DNA from: CBDDFQ01 sp965227035
GTDB lineage: Bacteria; Pseudomonadota; Gammaproteobacteria; Burkholderiales; Burkholderiaceae_C
Reading direction: 5' to 3'
DNA length: 64,000 nt
NCBI GenBank assembly: GCA_965227035.1
Contig: OZ245724.1
Span: forward strand, 248,001 to 312,000
The position numbers were made by a program, and so were the translations under genes. Under the pieces are notes generated by a model that did no database searches, was not told where the DNA came from, and saw only the letters and a program-made list of their open reading frames with translations. Below, piece after piece: positions 42,707-51,604 of this stretch; positions within the stretch are counted from its first letter, which is position 1; each line of letters opens with the position of its first letter.

Positions 42707-43324
42707 ATGCCAGTCGTGGTTGTAGCCAATCCGAAAGGCGGCGTCGGCAAATCGACGTTGTCGACCAATATCGCTGGATACTTCGCCCGCCAAGGGCACT
42801 CGGTCATGCTGGGCGACGCCGACAGGCAGCAGTCGGCCAAGCTCTGGCTGGGGCTGCGTCCTCCCACAGCGAACCCGATTTCCACCTGGGAAGTCACCAA
42901 CGACCTGATCGTCAAACCTCCAAGGGGCACGAGCCATGTAGTGCTCGACACCCCCGGCGGATTGCACGGCTGGCGATTCAACGATGTCATGAAAATGGCC
43001 GACAAGGTGATCGTTCCGCTGCAGCCCAGCATTTTCGACATCTATGCCACCCGAACCTTCCTCGATCAGCTGGCCGAGCATCGCAAGGCATCTCAAATGC
43101 AGGTGGGTATCGTCGGCATGCGCGTGGACTCGCGCACCATTGCTGCCGATAACCTGCGGGCCTTCGTGGAAAGTCTCGGGCTGCCTGTGCTCGGCTATCT
43201 TCGCGACACGCAAAACTACATTCACCTCGCGGCTCGCGGCCTCACGGTGTTCGATGTGGCTCCGAGCCGAGTCGAAAAAGACCTGGAGCAATGGCGCGAC
43301 ATTTGCGCGTGGCTCGATAAATGA
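42707..43324 (+). CDS. Orphan ParA/MinD-type ATPase
   Basis: A 205-residue deviant Walker A ATPase with the signature KGGVGKST (residues 10-17), the GDADRQQSAKLWL segment, and VVLDTPGGLHG as Walker B region. Without a ParB gene next to it, it is an orphan ParA of the type that positions protein complexes such as chemotaxis arrays, carboxysomes or storage granules. The last four bases (ATGA) form the start of the following MaoC-like gene, so the two are translationally coupled, which is the best clue to function. Confidence 0.86.
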   Translation: MPVVVVANPKGGVGKSTLSTNIAGYFARQGHSVMLGDADRQQSAKLWLGLRPPTANPISTWEVTNDLIVKPPRGTSHVVLDTPGGLHGWRFNDVMKMADKVIVPLQPSIFDIYATRTFLDQLAEHRKASQMQVGIVGMRVDSRTIAADNLRAFVESLGLPVLGYLRDTQNYIHLAARGLTVFDVAPSRVEKDLEQWRDICAWLDK

Positions 43325-43773
43325 AAGTTGTCGGATTCGACGAGCTCGACGCTCTTGTCGGGCAGCAAATAGCGCTGAGCGACTGGCAGGAGATCACGCA
43401 GGATCAGGTGAACCTTTTCGCCAAGGCCACTGGCGACCACCAATGGATTCATGTCGACGTCGAAAAGGCAAAGCACGGCCCGTTCGGCGGCCCGATCGCA
43501 CACGGATTTCTCACGCTGTCGCTGCTTCCGCAATTGCTCGCGAAAGAGTTCGAAGTCGGAAACGTCAAGCTGATGCTGAACTACGGACTCAACAAAGTCC
43601 GTTTCGTGTCGCCTGTTCCTGTGCCTTGCCGGATTCGACTTCGCCTCGAGGTTATGGCCTGCGAAGCGGTCGACAACAACGGCAAGCAGATCACTTTCGG
43701 CGCCACCTTCGAGCGCGAAGGTTCGGACAAGGCCGCATGCGTCGCAGAGTCGCTCATTCGGATCTACGCGTAG
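43321..43773 (+). CDS. MaoC-like (NodN-type) dehydratase
   Basis: A 150-residue hot-dog-fold protein. The catalytic loop TGDHQWIHVDVEKA carries the Asp and His of the MaoC/hydratase-2 motif, with QW in place of the usual NP, as in NodN-like proteins. The GPIAHGFLTLSLLPQL helix is typical of the family. Enoyl-CoA hydration is the usual activity. The overlap with the ParA-like gene suggests coordinated expression, for instance at a granule or membrane site, but this is only inference. Confidence 0.84.
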   Translation: MKVVGFDELDALVGQQIALSDWQEITQDQVNLFAKATGDHQWIHVDVEKAKHGPFGGPIAHGFLTLSLLPQLLAKEFEVGNVKLMLNYGLNKVRFVSPVPVPCRIRLRLEVMACEAVDNNGKQITFGATFEREGSDKAACVAESLIRIYA

Positions 43774-43807
43774 GACTTAACTCCGTAGTACCTGAAGTCG
43801 TAGCGTC

Positions 43808-45088
43808 ATGAATTTCTCCTCGACCGGCGCATTTCGTTCACTGCGCAATCACAACTACCGCCTCTGGGCGATGGGCGCGATCGTGTCGAACATCGGCACA
43901 TGGATGCAACGTGTCGGTCAGGACTGGTTGGTGCTTACCGAATTGACGCATCAGAACGCGACCGCAGTCGGCATCGTGATGGCGCTGCAGTTCGGCCCGC
44001 AAATTCTCTTGCTGCCGCTGACCGGATACGCAGCCGACAGATTCGACAAACGCAAACTGCTGTTCGCGACCCAGACGGCCATGGGGCTGCTGGCGCTGCT
44101 GCTCGGCGTGCTCACCTTGTCGGGTTTGGCCAAGCTCTGGCACGTTTACGTGTTCGCGCTACTGCTCGGATGCGTTACCGCGTTCGACGCCCCGGCGCGC
44201 CAGACATTCGTGTCCGATCTCGTCGACGAAAAAGATTTGTCGAACGCGGTCGCCCTCAACTCCACTTCGTTCAATGCGGCTCGAATGATCGGGCCTGCGG
44301 TTGCCGGAATCCTGATTTCGGTTGCGAGTTCCGGTTGGGTTTTCCTCATGAACGCTGCGTCGTTCGCAGCCGTTCTGTTTTCTCTGACGCGGCTCAGGCC
44401 AGAGGAAATGCGCAACACGCACAAAACGCGTCCGACCAAGCGAACACTGTCGGACGGGTTCAAGTACATCTTGAACCGGCCGGACTTGACGACGGTGCTG
44501 GTAATGCTGTTCCTCATCGGCACTTTCGGCTTGAATTTCCAGATCTTCATTTCGGCAATGGCGGTGGCGGTGTTTCACGCGGGTGCGCATGAGTACGGCC
44601 TGCTCACATCGACCATGGCGATCGGATCGGTTGCGGGCGCGCTGCTCGCTGCACGTCGCGAGAAGCCGCGCATGGGCATCATGATCAACGGCGCGGCGGT
44701 TTTCGGAGTGGGTTTGGTGGTCGCAGCCGTGCTTCCGAATTACTGGTTGTTCGGCTTCGTGCTGGTTGTCGTCGGTCTTTGCGCACAGACATTCACCACG
44801 GCTGCGAACGGCACGATGCAAATGTCCACCGAGCCGTCGATGCGCGGTCGTGTGATGGCCATCTACCTTGCCGTTTTGCAGGGCACCACGCCAATCGGCG
44901 CTCCGCTCGTGGGATGGGTGGCCGACAAATTCGGGCCGCGATGGTCTCTCGTCGTCGGCGCGATGGGCGGACTCGCGGCAGCCATCGTCGGCATCCGGTA
45001 TCTCTACAAATATCGCGGACTCAAAGTCTGGTTCGAAGGTTGGCGCGTTCGAATGAGCGTCGACGACGCGCCTGTCGCGCGGGTCTAG
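43808..45088 (+). CDS. MFS transporter (EntS-like exporter family)
   Basis: A 426-residue major facilitator with about 12 membrane helices. The N-terminal motif RSLRNHNYRLWAMGAIVSNIGTWMQRVGQDWLV and the TGYAADRFDKRK loop (motif A) place it in the MFS_3 group with enterobactin-type exporters. No substrate is indicated by context. The stop codon (45086-45088) directly abuts the stop of the convergent trmL gene. Confidence 0.87.
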   Translation: MNFSSTGAFRSLRNHNYRLWAMGAIVSNIGTWMQRVGQDWLVLTELTHQNATAVGIVMALQFGPQILLLPLTGYAADRFDKRKLLFATQTAMGLLALLLGVLTLSGLAKLWHVYVFALLLGCVTAFDAPARQTFVSDLVDEKDLSNAVALNSTSFNAARMIGPAVAGILISVASSGWVFLMNAASFAAVLFSLTRLRPEEMRNTHKTRPTKRTLSDGFKYILNRPDLTTVLVMLFLIGTFGLNFQIFISAMAVAVFHAGAHEYGLLTSTMAIGSVAGALLAARREKPRMGIMINGAAVFGVGLVVAAVLPNYWLFGFVLVVVGLCAQTFTTAANGTMQMSTEPSMRGRVMAIYLAVLQGTTPIGAPLVGWVADKFGPRWSLVVGAMGGLAAAIVGIRYLYKYRGLKVWFEGWRVRMSVDDAPVARV

Positions 45089-45559
45089 TCAACTCGAAGT
45101 TCCGAAACCGTTTTGCCGCCAGGCCTCGAACACGGTCACCGCCACCGCGTTAGAAAGATTCAAACTGCGCTGGCCTGCAAGCATCGGCAATCGGAGCCAT
45201 TGCGAGCTGTCCAGCGAGTCGCGCAATTCCGGCGCAAGACCTTTTGTCTCGGAGCCGAACACCAGCCAGTCGCCCGACTCGAATGCCACGTCGTGAACCG
45301 AACGCGTGCCCTTGGTCGTCAGCGCGAACAGTCGTGAGGCATCCGGTTTGCAGGTATCGAGAAACGCCTGCCAGTTCGCGTGCTTGATGACGTTGGCGTA
45401 CTCGTGATAGTCCAGGCCCGCGCGGCGCATCAGCCGGTCTTCCATCGAGAAGCCCAAGGGCTCGACCAGGTGCAGCGTGCAGCCGGTGTTGGCTGCGAGA
45501 CGAATCACGTTGCCGGTGTTCGGTGGAATTTCAGGTTCGACGAGAACGATGTTGAACAT
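45089..45559 (-). CDS. trmL: tRNA (cytidine(34)-2'-O)-methyltransferase TrmL
   Basis: SPOUT methyltransferase that modifies the wobble base of tRNA-Leu. The ATG at 45559 gives the standard 156-residue protein starting MFNIVLVEPEIPPNTGN, the family's hallmark; an open frame continues eight residues upstream. The knot region contains FGSETKGL and RSLNLSNAVAV, which bind S-adenosylmethionine. Followed upstream by comF after four bases. Confidence 0.94.
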   Translation of the reverse strand: MFNIVLVEPEIPPNTGNVIRLAANTGCTLHLVEPLGFSMEDRLMRRAGLDYHEYANVIKHANWQAFLDTCKPDASRLFALTTKGTRSVHDVAFESGDWLVFGSETKGLAPELRDSLDSSQWLRLPMLAGQRSLNLSNAVAVTVFEAWRQNGFGTSS

Positions 45560-45563
45560 GTGA

Positions 45564-46292
45564 TCAGTCCTGTCCCGGTGCATCGGTGCGCGCCGCGACG
45601 ATAGCCACGACTTCCGCTGCGCCGGCTTGCTTCAGCGTTTTCGCGGCAGAAAAGATGGTGGCGCCGGTGGTCATGACGTCGTCGACCAGAACAATTTTCT
45701 TGCCGGCAATTTTTGCCGAACGAAGTGGATCGACTGCGAATGCATGCTTCATGTTGTCCATCCGGCTGACCCGATTCGAATCGCTCTGTCGCGACGATTG
45801 ATTCGTTCGCAACAACAATGAATTTTGGGTTTTTGACGCGCAAAGATGCCGCGCGATTTCGTTGGCCTGATTGAATCCGCGCTCCGCCAGTCGCTCGAAA
45901 GACAGAGGAATCGGTATCAGCATATCGGCGTCGTCGATGGCGTCTTGTACCTGAGGGGTGTTGATCATCAGACTGGCGAAAGCGGAGGCCCAACCGGTAT
46001 CGCCGCCGAACTTGAGGCGTGAGATTGCGCTGATCCACGGGAAGCGGTAGGGCAGGGCGGCGTAGCAGGCGTGCAGTGGCGAGGGGTTGGCAACGCAGTC
46101 GTAGCAAATGCCTGCGATGACGCTCGGTGTGGTCAGCGGCGGCAGGGGTAACGCGCAGGTTCTGCAGCGCGAAGAGGGAGCAGCGAATTCGGAAATGCAG
46201 TCGTCGCAAAGACGATGCGAGGGCCAGGATCTGCAAACCGCGCACTGGCTCGGAATCGCTGCAGATACCCTTTCGATCAGGTTCAAAAACAT
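45564..46292 (-). CDS. comF: ComF-family protein (phosphoribosyltransferase-like)
   Basis: A 242-residue protein from the ATG at 46292. It has N-terminal zinc-binding cysteine pairs (CAVC, CDDC, CRTC, CYDC) and a C-terminal phosphoribosyltransferase fold with the PRPP motif VLVDDVMTTGAT. ComF proteins are needed for DNA uptake in competent bacteria. This gives a possible link to the pilMNOPQ operon in the same window, although the gene is widespread in non-competent species. Confidence 0.9.
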   Translation of the reverse strand: MFLNLIERVSAAIPSQCAVCRSWPSHRLCDDCISEFAAPSSRCRTCALPLPPLTTPSVIAGICYDCVANPSPLHACYAALPYRFPWISAISRLKFGGDTGWASAFASLMINTPQVQDAIDDADMLIPIPLSFERLAERGFNQANEIARHLCASKTQNSLLLRTNQSSRQSDSNRVSRMDNMKHAFAVDPLRSAKIAGKKIVLVDDVMTTGATIFSAAKTLKQAGAAEVVAIVAARTDAPGQD

Positions 46293-46315
46293 GCGGTCAA
46301 TATACTCGGCGCTCC

Positions 46316-47239
46316 ATGTCCCAGACCCCTTCCAGCGCATCTCACGCGCTCCCCCCCACCATCGATCCGATCGCCGCCGCGCGCTGGGAATCGCTGCCGG
46401 TGCGCGATAAAGAATCGCCGTGGCTGCACGAGGAAATCGGGCGTCGGATGGACGAACGGCTCGACTGGATCAAGCTCCAGCCGGGTCATTGGCTCGACTG
46501 GCAGCCGATGCGCGGGGGGATCGCGGCGCACTCGCTGGTGAAGAAGCGGTATCCGAAAGCCGGTGTGTCGGTGGTGGAGAATCCGGCGCGCGAAGAGGCG
46601 CTGCGTAGCCTGCTCGCGAATCCCTGGTGGAGCCCGGCAAAGTGGACTGCTGCTCCAACACGTTTCGGCATGCCTGCCGACGGATCGGTCGACATGCTCT
46701 GGGCCAACATGGCCCTTCACATGAGCGCCGATCCGGAATCGCTGATTGCGCAATGGCATCGACTTCTCGCCAAGGACGGCTTTCTGATGTTTTCGTGTCT
46801 GGGGCCGGACACGATCAGGGAAATTCGTGGGCTGTACGAAGAGTTGGGCTGGCCTACAACCGGTCACGAATTCACCGATATGCACGATTGGGGCGACATG
46901 CTGGTTCACGCGGGTTTTGCGGAACCGGTGATGGACATGGAGCGGATCACACTGACCTATACCGATCCCGAAAAACTGATCGGCGAGTTGCGATCCGTGG
47001 GACGGAACCTGAATCCCGGCAGATACCCGGCATTGCGCGGGAAAAGCTGGAGGGCCGAGTTCGTCCGCGCACTTGAGGCGCGGCTGCAACAGGGTGGGCC
47101 GCTGTCGCTGACTTTCGAAGTTATCTACGGCCATGCCATGAAGCCGGCACCCGGGCTGCGCATTCAGAGTGAAACCACGGTCCAGCTCGATGAGATTCGG
47201 GCCATGCTGAAAGGCTCGCGGTCGGGCAACACGGGCTGA
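46316..47239 (+). CDS. BioC-like SAM-dependent methyltransferase
   Basis: A 307-residue methyltransferase of the malonyl-ACP O-methyltransferase (BioC) type by overall organisation (DMLWANMALHMSADPESLIAQWHRLLAKDGFLMFSCLGPDT). The ATG at 46316 is used; earlier frame-open sequence overlaps the divergent comF. The usual glycine-rich motif I (ExGxGxG) at the N-terminus is not recognisable: the corresponding region reads AHSLVKKRYPKAGVSVVENP. BioC activity is therefore not assured. The 23-base gap to comF means promoters must lie inside coding sequence. Confidence 0.75.
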   Translation: MSQTPSSASHALPPTIDPIAAARWESLPVRDKESPWLHEEIGRRMDERLDWIKLQPGHWLDWQPMRGGIAAHSLVKKRYPKAGVSVVENPAREEALRSLLANPWWSPAKWTAAPTRFGMPADGSVDMLWANMALHMSADPESLIAQWHRLLAKDGFLMFSCLGPDTIREIRGLYEELGWPTTGHEFTDMHDWGDMLVHAGFAEPVMDMERITLTYTDPEKLIGELRSVGRNLNPGRYPALRGKSWRAEFVRALEARLQQGGPLSLTFEVIYGHAMKPAPGLRIQSETTVQLDEIRAMLKGSRSGNTG

Positions 47240-47281
47240 CTTAAGGAGGCTTCCAGTGGCCTTACGTCTGGAAACCCGCGC

Positions 47282-47372
47282 TACAATCTTCGATTGATTG
47301 CATGGTGGGCATCTTCCCACGGCGACCGGTGTGTAAAGCTCAGTGATTCGTGCCTTGCCCGCCGGTTTTTTT
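47282..47372 (+). ncRNA. Possible small RNA or attenuator leader before the oxidase locus
   Basis: Starts with a TACAAT -10-like box (47282-47287), then a hairpin GTGGG-CATCTT-CCCAC (47305-47320), then CGGCG (47320-47324) able to pair with CGCCG (47360-47364), directly followed by G and seven T (47366-47372). This looks like a short transcript ending in an intrinsic terminator 11 bases before the DUF2244 GTG start. Structure and promoter were judged by eye. Confidence 0.3.
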
Positions 47373-47383
47373 GAGCGTTTGTA

Positions 47384-47860
47384 GTGTCGAACCCAGTTTT
47401 TCGTTTCGCCACCGTCTCAGGCCAGAATATTCACTGGTTTCTGAAACGTAATTGCTCGGTCACTCCTTCCCAGCTGGGATGGTTTTACCTGTCGCTGTGC
47501 GTGGTGTCTTTCGGAATCAGTCTGTTTTTCTGGATTCAAGGCGCAAAGCTGGTATTGCCGTTTGCGTGGATCGAGTTGATGGCGGTGGGTGCGGCGTTTC
47601 TTGTTTACGCGCGCCATGCAGCCGATGGCGAAAAGATTTCGCTGCAGGGTGGACGTCTGGTGGTCGAGTTCGAACACGGCGGACAACTGGAGCGTGAGGT
47701 ATTCAATCCGGCGTGGGTTCGCGTAGAACCCAAGTCGGGTGACCGCTCCCTGATCGAGGTATCGGGGCAGGGTCGATCGATCAAGGTGGGGCGATTCGTT
47801 CGCCCCGAACTGCGCCCAGCGTTGGCGCAGGAAATCAGAATGGCGCTGCGATCGTCCTGA
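47384..47860 (+). CDS. DUF2244 family membrane protein
   Basis: A 158-residue protein with two adjacent membrane helices (about 29-50 and 56-74) and a soluble C-terminal beta domain (LQGGRLVVEFEHGGQLEREVF...). It is usually located just before coxB in beta-proteobacteria and may belong to oxidase assembly, but its role is unknown. The start is a GTG at 47384 without a clear ribosome site, immediately after the T run of the putative terminator. Confidence 0.83.
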   Translation: MSNPVFRFATVSGQNIHWFLKRNCSVTPSQLGWFYLSLCVVSFGISLFFWIQGAKLVLPFAWIELMAVGAAFLVYARHAADGEKISLQGGRLVVEFEHGGQLEREVFNPAWVRVEPKSGDRSLIEVSGQGRSIKVGRFVRPELRPALAQEIRMALRSS

Positions 47861-47910
47861 AACGAGACAGTCCAGCCTGATCAGAACCGGTTAATTTAGG
47901 TATTGAAGAA

Positions 47911-49089
47911 GTGAACACGATGAAGAGCATTTCCAATAAGCTGGCCTCGCTGCTACTCCTGGCTGGCACCATGGTCAGCACCGCAGCGTTCGCAGTCAAC
48001 GATTTGCCTGGCGGCCCTGCGGTCCGTCAATTGAATCTGACTCCCCCAGTCACCAAAATCGCCGAAGAACAGCACATTCTTCATGTGGGCATGATGATCG
48101 TCTGCATCGTCATCTTCGTGGCGGTGTTCAGCGTGATGTTCTATTCGGTCTGGGCCCACCGCAAATCGAAGGGGCACAAGGCTGCCAACTTTCACGAGTC
48201 GGTCAAGGTCGAAGTGGCATGGACCCTGGCTCCTTTCCTCATCGTGATCGGCATGGCTTTGCCTGCCACCAAGGTGCTGGTCGCGTCCAAAGACACCACC
48301 AACGCCGACCTCACCATCAAGGCCACCGGCTATCAGTGGAAATGGGGCTACGACTACCTGAAGGGTGAGGGCGAGGGCATCGGCTTCATCTCGACGCTCG
48401 ACAGCTCGCACCGTGCCATGTCCAGCGCCGGCGCCAAGGGCGATATTCCTTCCGACTACCTGTTCAAGGTCGACAACCCGCTGGTGGTTCCTGTCGACAA
48501 GAAAGTCCGCATCATCACCACCGCAAACGACGTGATCCACGCGTTCTCGGTGCCCGCGTTTGGTATCAAGCAGGATGCGATTCCCGGCTTCGTTCGCGAC
48601 ACCTGGTTCCGCGCAGAAAAAGTCGGCGATTATTACGGTCAGTGCTCCGAGCTTTGCGGCAAGGAACACGCCTACATGCCCATCCATGTGAAGGTCGTGT
48701 CTGCCGAAGATTACGCAGCATGGGTCGGCGTCGAGAAGAAAAAGGCAGCTGCCAAACTCGACGATCCCAGCAAGGTCTGGACTCTGGAAGACATCATGAA
48801 GCGCGGCGAAGGCGTCTATGCGGCCAACTGCGCGGCTTGCCATCAGGCAAACGGCAAGGGCGCTGGCCCTATCAAGCCCCTCGACGGCTCGCCCAAGGTG
48901 CTCGATGCCGATCACAACGTGCAGATTCACGTTCTCCTGAACGGTCAGAACAATGGCGCCATGCCGTCGTGGAAGCAACTGAGCGACACCGACATTGCAG
49001 CCGTGATCACATTCACCAAGAACAACTGGTCCAACAAGACCGGGCAACTCGTTCAGCCGGCTGAAGTGCTGGCTCAACGTGGCAAGTAA
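47911..49089 (+). CDS. coxB: Cytochrome c oxidase subunit II with fused cytochrome c domain
   Basis: Receives electrons from cytochrome c at the CuA site. The 392-residue precursor has a signal peptide, two membrane helices, and a CuA domain with ligands His210, Cys245, Cys249, His253 and Met256 (CSELCGKEHAYM). A C-terminal cytochrome c domain follows, with heme site CAACH (307-311) and likely axial Met351, so this is the caa3-like form. The start may be the GTG at 47911 or the ATG at 47920. It begins the structural oxidase operon. Confidence 0.96.
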   Translation: MNTMKSISNKLASLLLLAGTMVSTAAFAVNDLPGGPAVRQLNLTPPVTKIAEEQHILHVGMMIVCIVIFVAVFSVMFYSVWAHRKSKGHKAANFHESVKVEVAWTLAPFLIVIGMALPATKVLVASKDTTNADLTIKATGYQWKWGYDYLKGEGEGIGFISTLDSSHRAMSSAGAKGDIPSDYLFKVDNPLVVPVDKKVRIITTANDVIHAFSVPAFGIKQDAIPGFVRDTWFRAEKVGDYYGQCSELCGKEHAYMPIHVKVVSAEDYAAWVGVEKKKAAAKLDDPSKVWTLEDIMKRGEGVYAANCAACHQANGKGAGPIKPLDGSPKVLDADHNVQIHVLLNGQNNGAMPSWKQLSDTDIAAVITFTKNNWSNKTGQLVQPAEVLAQRGK

Positions 49090-49154
49090 TTGATCCCGCT
49101 AAGTCCGCGAAACCCGCAAATTAGCGACTAGTCAGACTAGGCAAGGAAATAAAG

Positions 49155-50807
49155 ATGAGTGCAGTTATCGACAACCATGGCCACAGCGCCGGCGATCATT
49201 CCCACGATCACGACGAGCATCACCACGCGCCCACCGGGTGGCGTCGGTGGGTCTATGCGACCAACCACAAGGACATCGGGACGCTGTACCTGCTGTTCTC
49301 GTTCACTATGCTCATGGTGGGCGGTGTGCTGGCGCTTCTGATTCGCGCCGAGCTGTTCCAGCCTGGCCTGCAACTTGTCAACCCCGAGCTTTTCAACCAG
49401 TTCACCACCATGCACGGCCTGATCATGGTGTTCGGCGCGATCATGCCGGCCTTCGTCGGCTTCGCGAACTGGATGATCCCGCTGCAGATCGGCGCATCCG
49501 ACATGGCTTTCGCGCGCATGAACAACTTCAGCTTCTGGCTGCTGATTCCCGCCGGCCTGATGCTGGTCGGTTCGTTCTTCATGCCCGGCGGCGCACCCGC
49601 AGCAGGCTGGACGCTCTATGCACCGCTGACCCTGCAAATGGGCCCGTCGATGGACGCCGGTATTTTCGCGATGCACATCATGGGCGCCTCGTCCATCATG
49701 GGCTCGATCAACATCATCGTGACCATCCTGAACATGCGCGCTCCCGGCATGGTCCTGATGAAAATGCCGATGTTCTGCTGGACCTGGCTCATCACCGCTT
49801 ACCTCCTGATCGCCGTGATGCCTGTTCTGGCCGGCGCGATCACCATGACGCTCACCGACCGTCATTTCGGCACCAGCTTCTTCAACCCTGCCGGCGGCGG
49901 CGATCCGGTGATGTACCAACACATCTTCTGGTTCTTCGGCCACCCGGAGGTGTACATCATGATCTTGCCGGCCTTCGGCATCGTCAGTCAGATCATTCCC
50001 GCGTTCGCACGCAAGCGCCTGTTCGGCTACGCATCGATGGTCTACGCGACCTCGTCCATCGCCATCCTGAGCTTCATCGTCTGGGCTCACCACATGTTCA
50101 CCACCGGTATGCCGGTGACCGGTCAGCTGTTCTTCATGTACGCCACCATGTTGATCGCGGTTCCGACAGCGGTGAAGGTGTTCAACTGGATCGCGACCAT
50201 GTGGCGCGGCTCCATGACCTTCGAAACCCCGATGCTGTTCGCGGTCGGCTTCATCTTCGTGTTCACCATGGGCGGCTTCACCGGCCTCATTTTGGCTGTC
50301 GCACCTATCGACATACAGCTGCAGGACACCTACTACGTCGTGGCCCACTTCCACTACGTGCTGGTGGCCGGATCGCTCTACGCACTGTTTGCCGGTTACT
50401 ACTACTGGTCTCCCAAGTGGACCGGTGTCATGTACAACGAGCGTCGCGGCAAGATCCACTTCTGGTGGTCGCTGATTTCGTTCAACCTGACCTTCTTCCC
50501 GATGCACTTCCTGGGGCTGGCCGGTATGCCGCGTCGCTATGCCGACTACCCGATGCAGTTCGCAGACTTCAACGCCTTCGTGTCGGTCAGCGCATTTGCG
50601 TTCGGCTTCGCACAGGTTTACTTCTTCATCTTCATCGTCATTCCGACCATGCGCGGCAAGGGTGCGAAAGCGCCGCAGCGTCCGTGGAACGATCCGGACG
50701 GCGCCGGTGCAGAAGGCCTGGAGTGGGAAGTCCCGTCGCCCGCGCCGTTCCATACCTTCGAGACGCCTCCCCGCCTCGACGCAACTGCGACCAAGGTCAT
50801 TGGCTGA
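49155..50807 (+). CDS. coxA: Cytochrome c oxidase subunit I
   Basis: Catalytic subunit with heme a and the heme a3-CuB centre. The 550-residue protein has 12 membrane helices. Ligand motifs are MHGLIMVFG (low-spin heme), WFFGHPEVY with the His-Tyr crosslink, HHMFTTG (CuB) and VVAHFHYVLVAG (both hemes). The first 28 residues are strikingly histidine-rich (eight His between residues 8 and 24), as in other Burkholderiales CoxA. Two bases separate it from the small assembly protein gene. Confidence 0.97.
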   Translation: MSAVIDNHGHSAGDHSHDHDEHHHAPTGWRRWVYATNHKDIGTLYLLFSFTMLMVGGVLALLIRAELFQPGLQLVNPELFNQFTTMHGLIMVFGAIMPAFVGFANWMIPLQIGASDMAFARMNNFSFWLLIPAGLMLVGSFFMPGGAPAAGWTLYAPLTLQMGPSMDAGIFAMHIMGASSIMGSINIIVTILNMRAPGMVLMKMPMFCWTWLITAYLLIAVMPVLAGAITMTLTDRHFGTSFFNPAGGGDPVMYQHIFWFFGHPEVYIMILPAFGIVSQIIPAFARKRLFGYASMVYATSSIAILSFIVWAHHMFTTGMPVTGQLFFMYATMLIAVPTAVKVFNWIATMWRGSMTFETPMLFAVGFIFVFTMGGFTGLILAVAPIDIQLQDTYYVVAHFHYVLVAGSLYALFAGYYYWSPKWTGVMYNERRGKIHFWWSLISFNLTFFPMHFLGLAGMPRRYADYPMQFADFNAFVSVSAFAFGFAQVYFFIFIVIPTMRGKGAKAPQRPWNDPDGAGAEGLEWEVPSPAPFHTFETPPRLDATATKVIG

Positions 50808-50808
50808 C

Positions 50809-50925
50809 ATGGCGCAGACTCCCGAACAAAAGAAAAACAACCTGCGAATGGCGCTGATCCTGGCGTCGATCGCAGCGGTTTTCTTCGTCGGTTTCATGGT
50901 CAAGATGATTTATCTGTCGCGATAA
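50809..50925 (+). CDS. Cytochrome oxidase small assembly protein (38 residues)
   Basis: A very short reading frame starting with ATG two bases after coxA: MAQTPEQKKNNLRM followed by one membrane helix (about 15-34) and the end MIYLSR. It matches the size, charge pattern and position of the small single-pass protein annotated in Burkholderiales as a cytochrome oxidase small assembly protein. It would be missed by length filters. Cox11 follows after 25 bases. Confidence 0.82.
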   Translation: MAQTPEQKKNNLRMALILASIAAVFFVGFMVKMIYLSR

Positions 50926-50950
50926 GTCGTCCCAGCTGTAATTGCCGCAC

Positions 50951-51604
50951 ATGACCGATCTCCCCAAGCCCCCGACCAAAGAGCAGGCTCGCAAGACCAA
51001 AGCCAATACGCGCATGGTCCGCAAGCTGGCGATCGTGGCGCTTGGAATGTTCGCTTTCGGATATGCGCTGGTGCCCATGTACCGCGCCATCTGCGAAGCG
51101 ACCGGCATCAACATCCTGGCGCTTGCCGAACGCGAAGTTCCGGGCGTCGGATCCGCTGGCAAAAACGCAGCGCCTGCGGTCAATTCGCAGGTCGACAAAA
51201 CCAGAACCATCACGGTCGAATTCGATGCGAATTCGTTCGGGCCATGGAGCTTTCATCCGGCGCAGCGCTCGGTCGAAGTGCATCCGGGTGAGCTCACCAC
51301 GGTGATGTACGAATTCCAGAACATCCAGCCGCGCCGCATGTCGGCTCAGGCTATTCCGAGCTATGCGCCGAATCAGGCCGCTGCGTATTTCAACAAGGTC
51401 GAATGCTTCTGCTTCAACCAGTACACGCTGGAGCCCGGCGAGCGCAAGGTTTGGCCAGTGGCGTTCGTGATCGATCCTAAACTGTCCAAAGATGTGAAGA
51501 CGATCACGCTGTCGTACACCTTCTTCGAAGTGGGCGGCAAGACGCCACCCGCACCTTCTTCGGCCGATGCCGGCAAGGCGATTCCGCTGGAGCCGAAGTC
51601 ATGA
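50951..51604 (+). CDS. ctaG: Cytochrome c oxidase assembly protein CtaG/Cox11
   Basis: Membrane-anchored copper chaperone that inserts CuB into subunit I. The ATG at 50951 gives 217 residues with one N-terminal membrane helix (about 25-45) and an immunoglobulin-like periplasmic domain. The copper-binding pair is in VECFCFNQYTL, and the family motif PVAFVIDP follows. Its stop overlaps the DUF2970 start (ATGA). Confidence 0.95.
   Translation: MTDLPKPPTKEQARKTKANTRMVRKLAIVALGMFAFGYALVPMYRAICEATGINILALAEREVPGVGSAGKNAAPAVNSQVDKTRTITVEFDANSFGPWSFHPAQRSVEVHPGELTTVMYEFQNIQPRRMSAQAIPSYAPNQAAAYFNKVECFCFNQYTLEPGERKVWPVAFVIDPKLSKDVKTITLSYTFFEVGGKTPPAPSSADAGKAIPLEPKS

Noticed and set aside
49137..50903. 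Open frame of 588 codons antisense to coxA
   Set aside because: Its product is rich in His, Arg, Glu and Gln, a typical shadow of a hydrophobic gene on the other strand.
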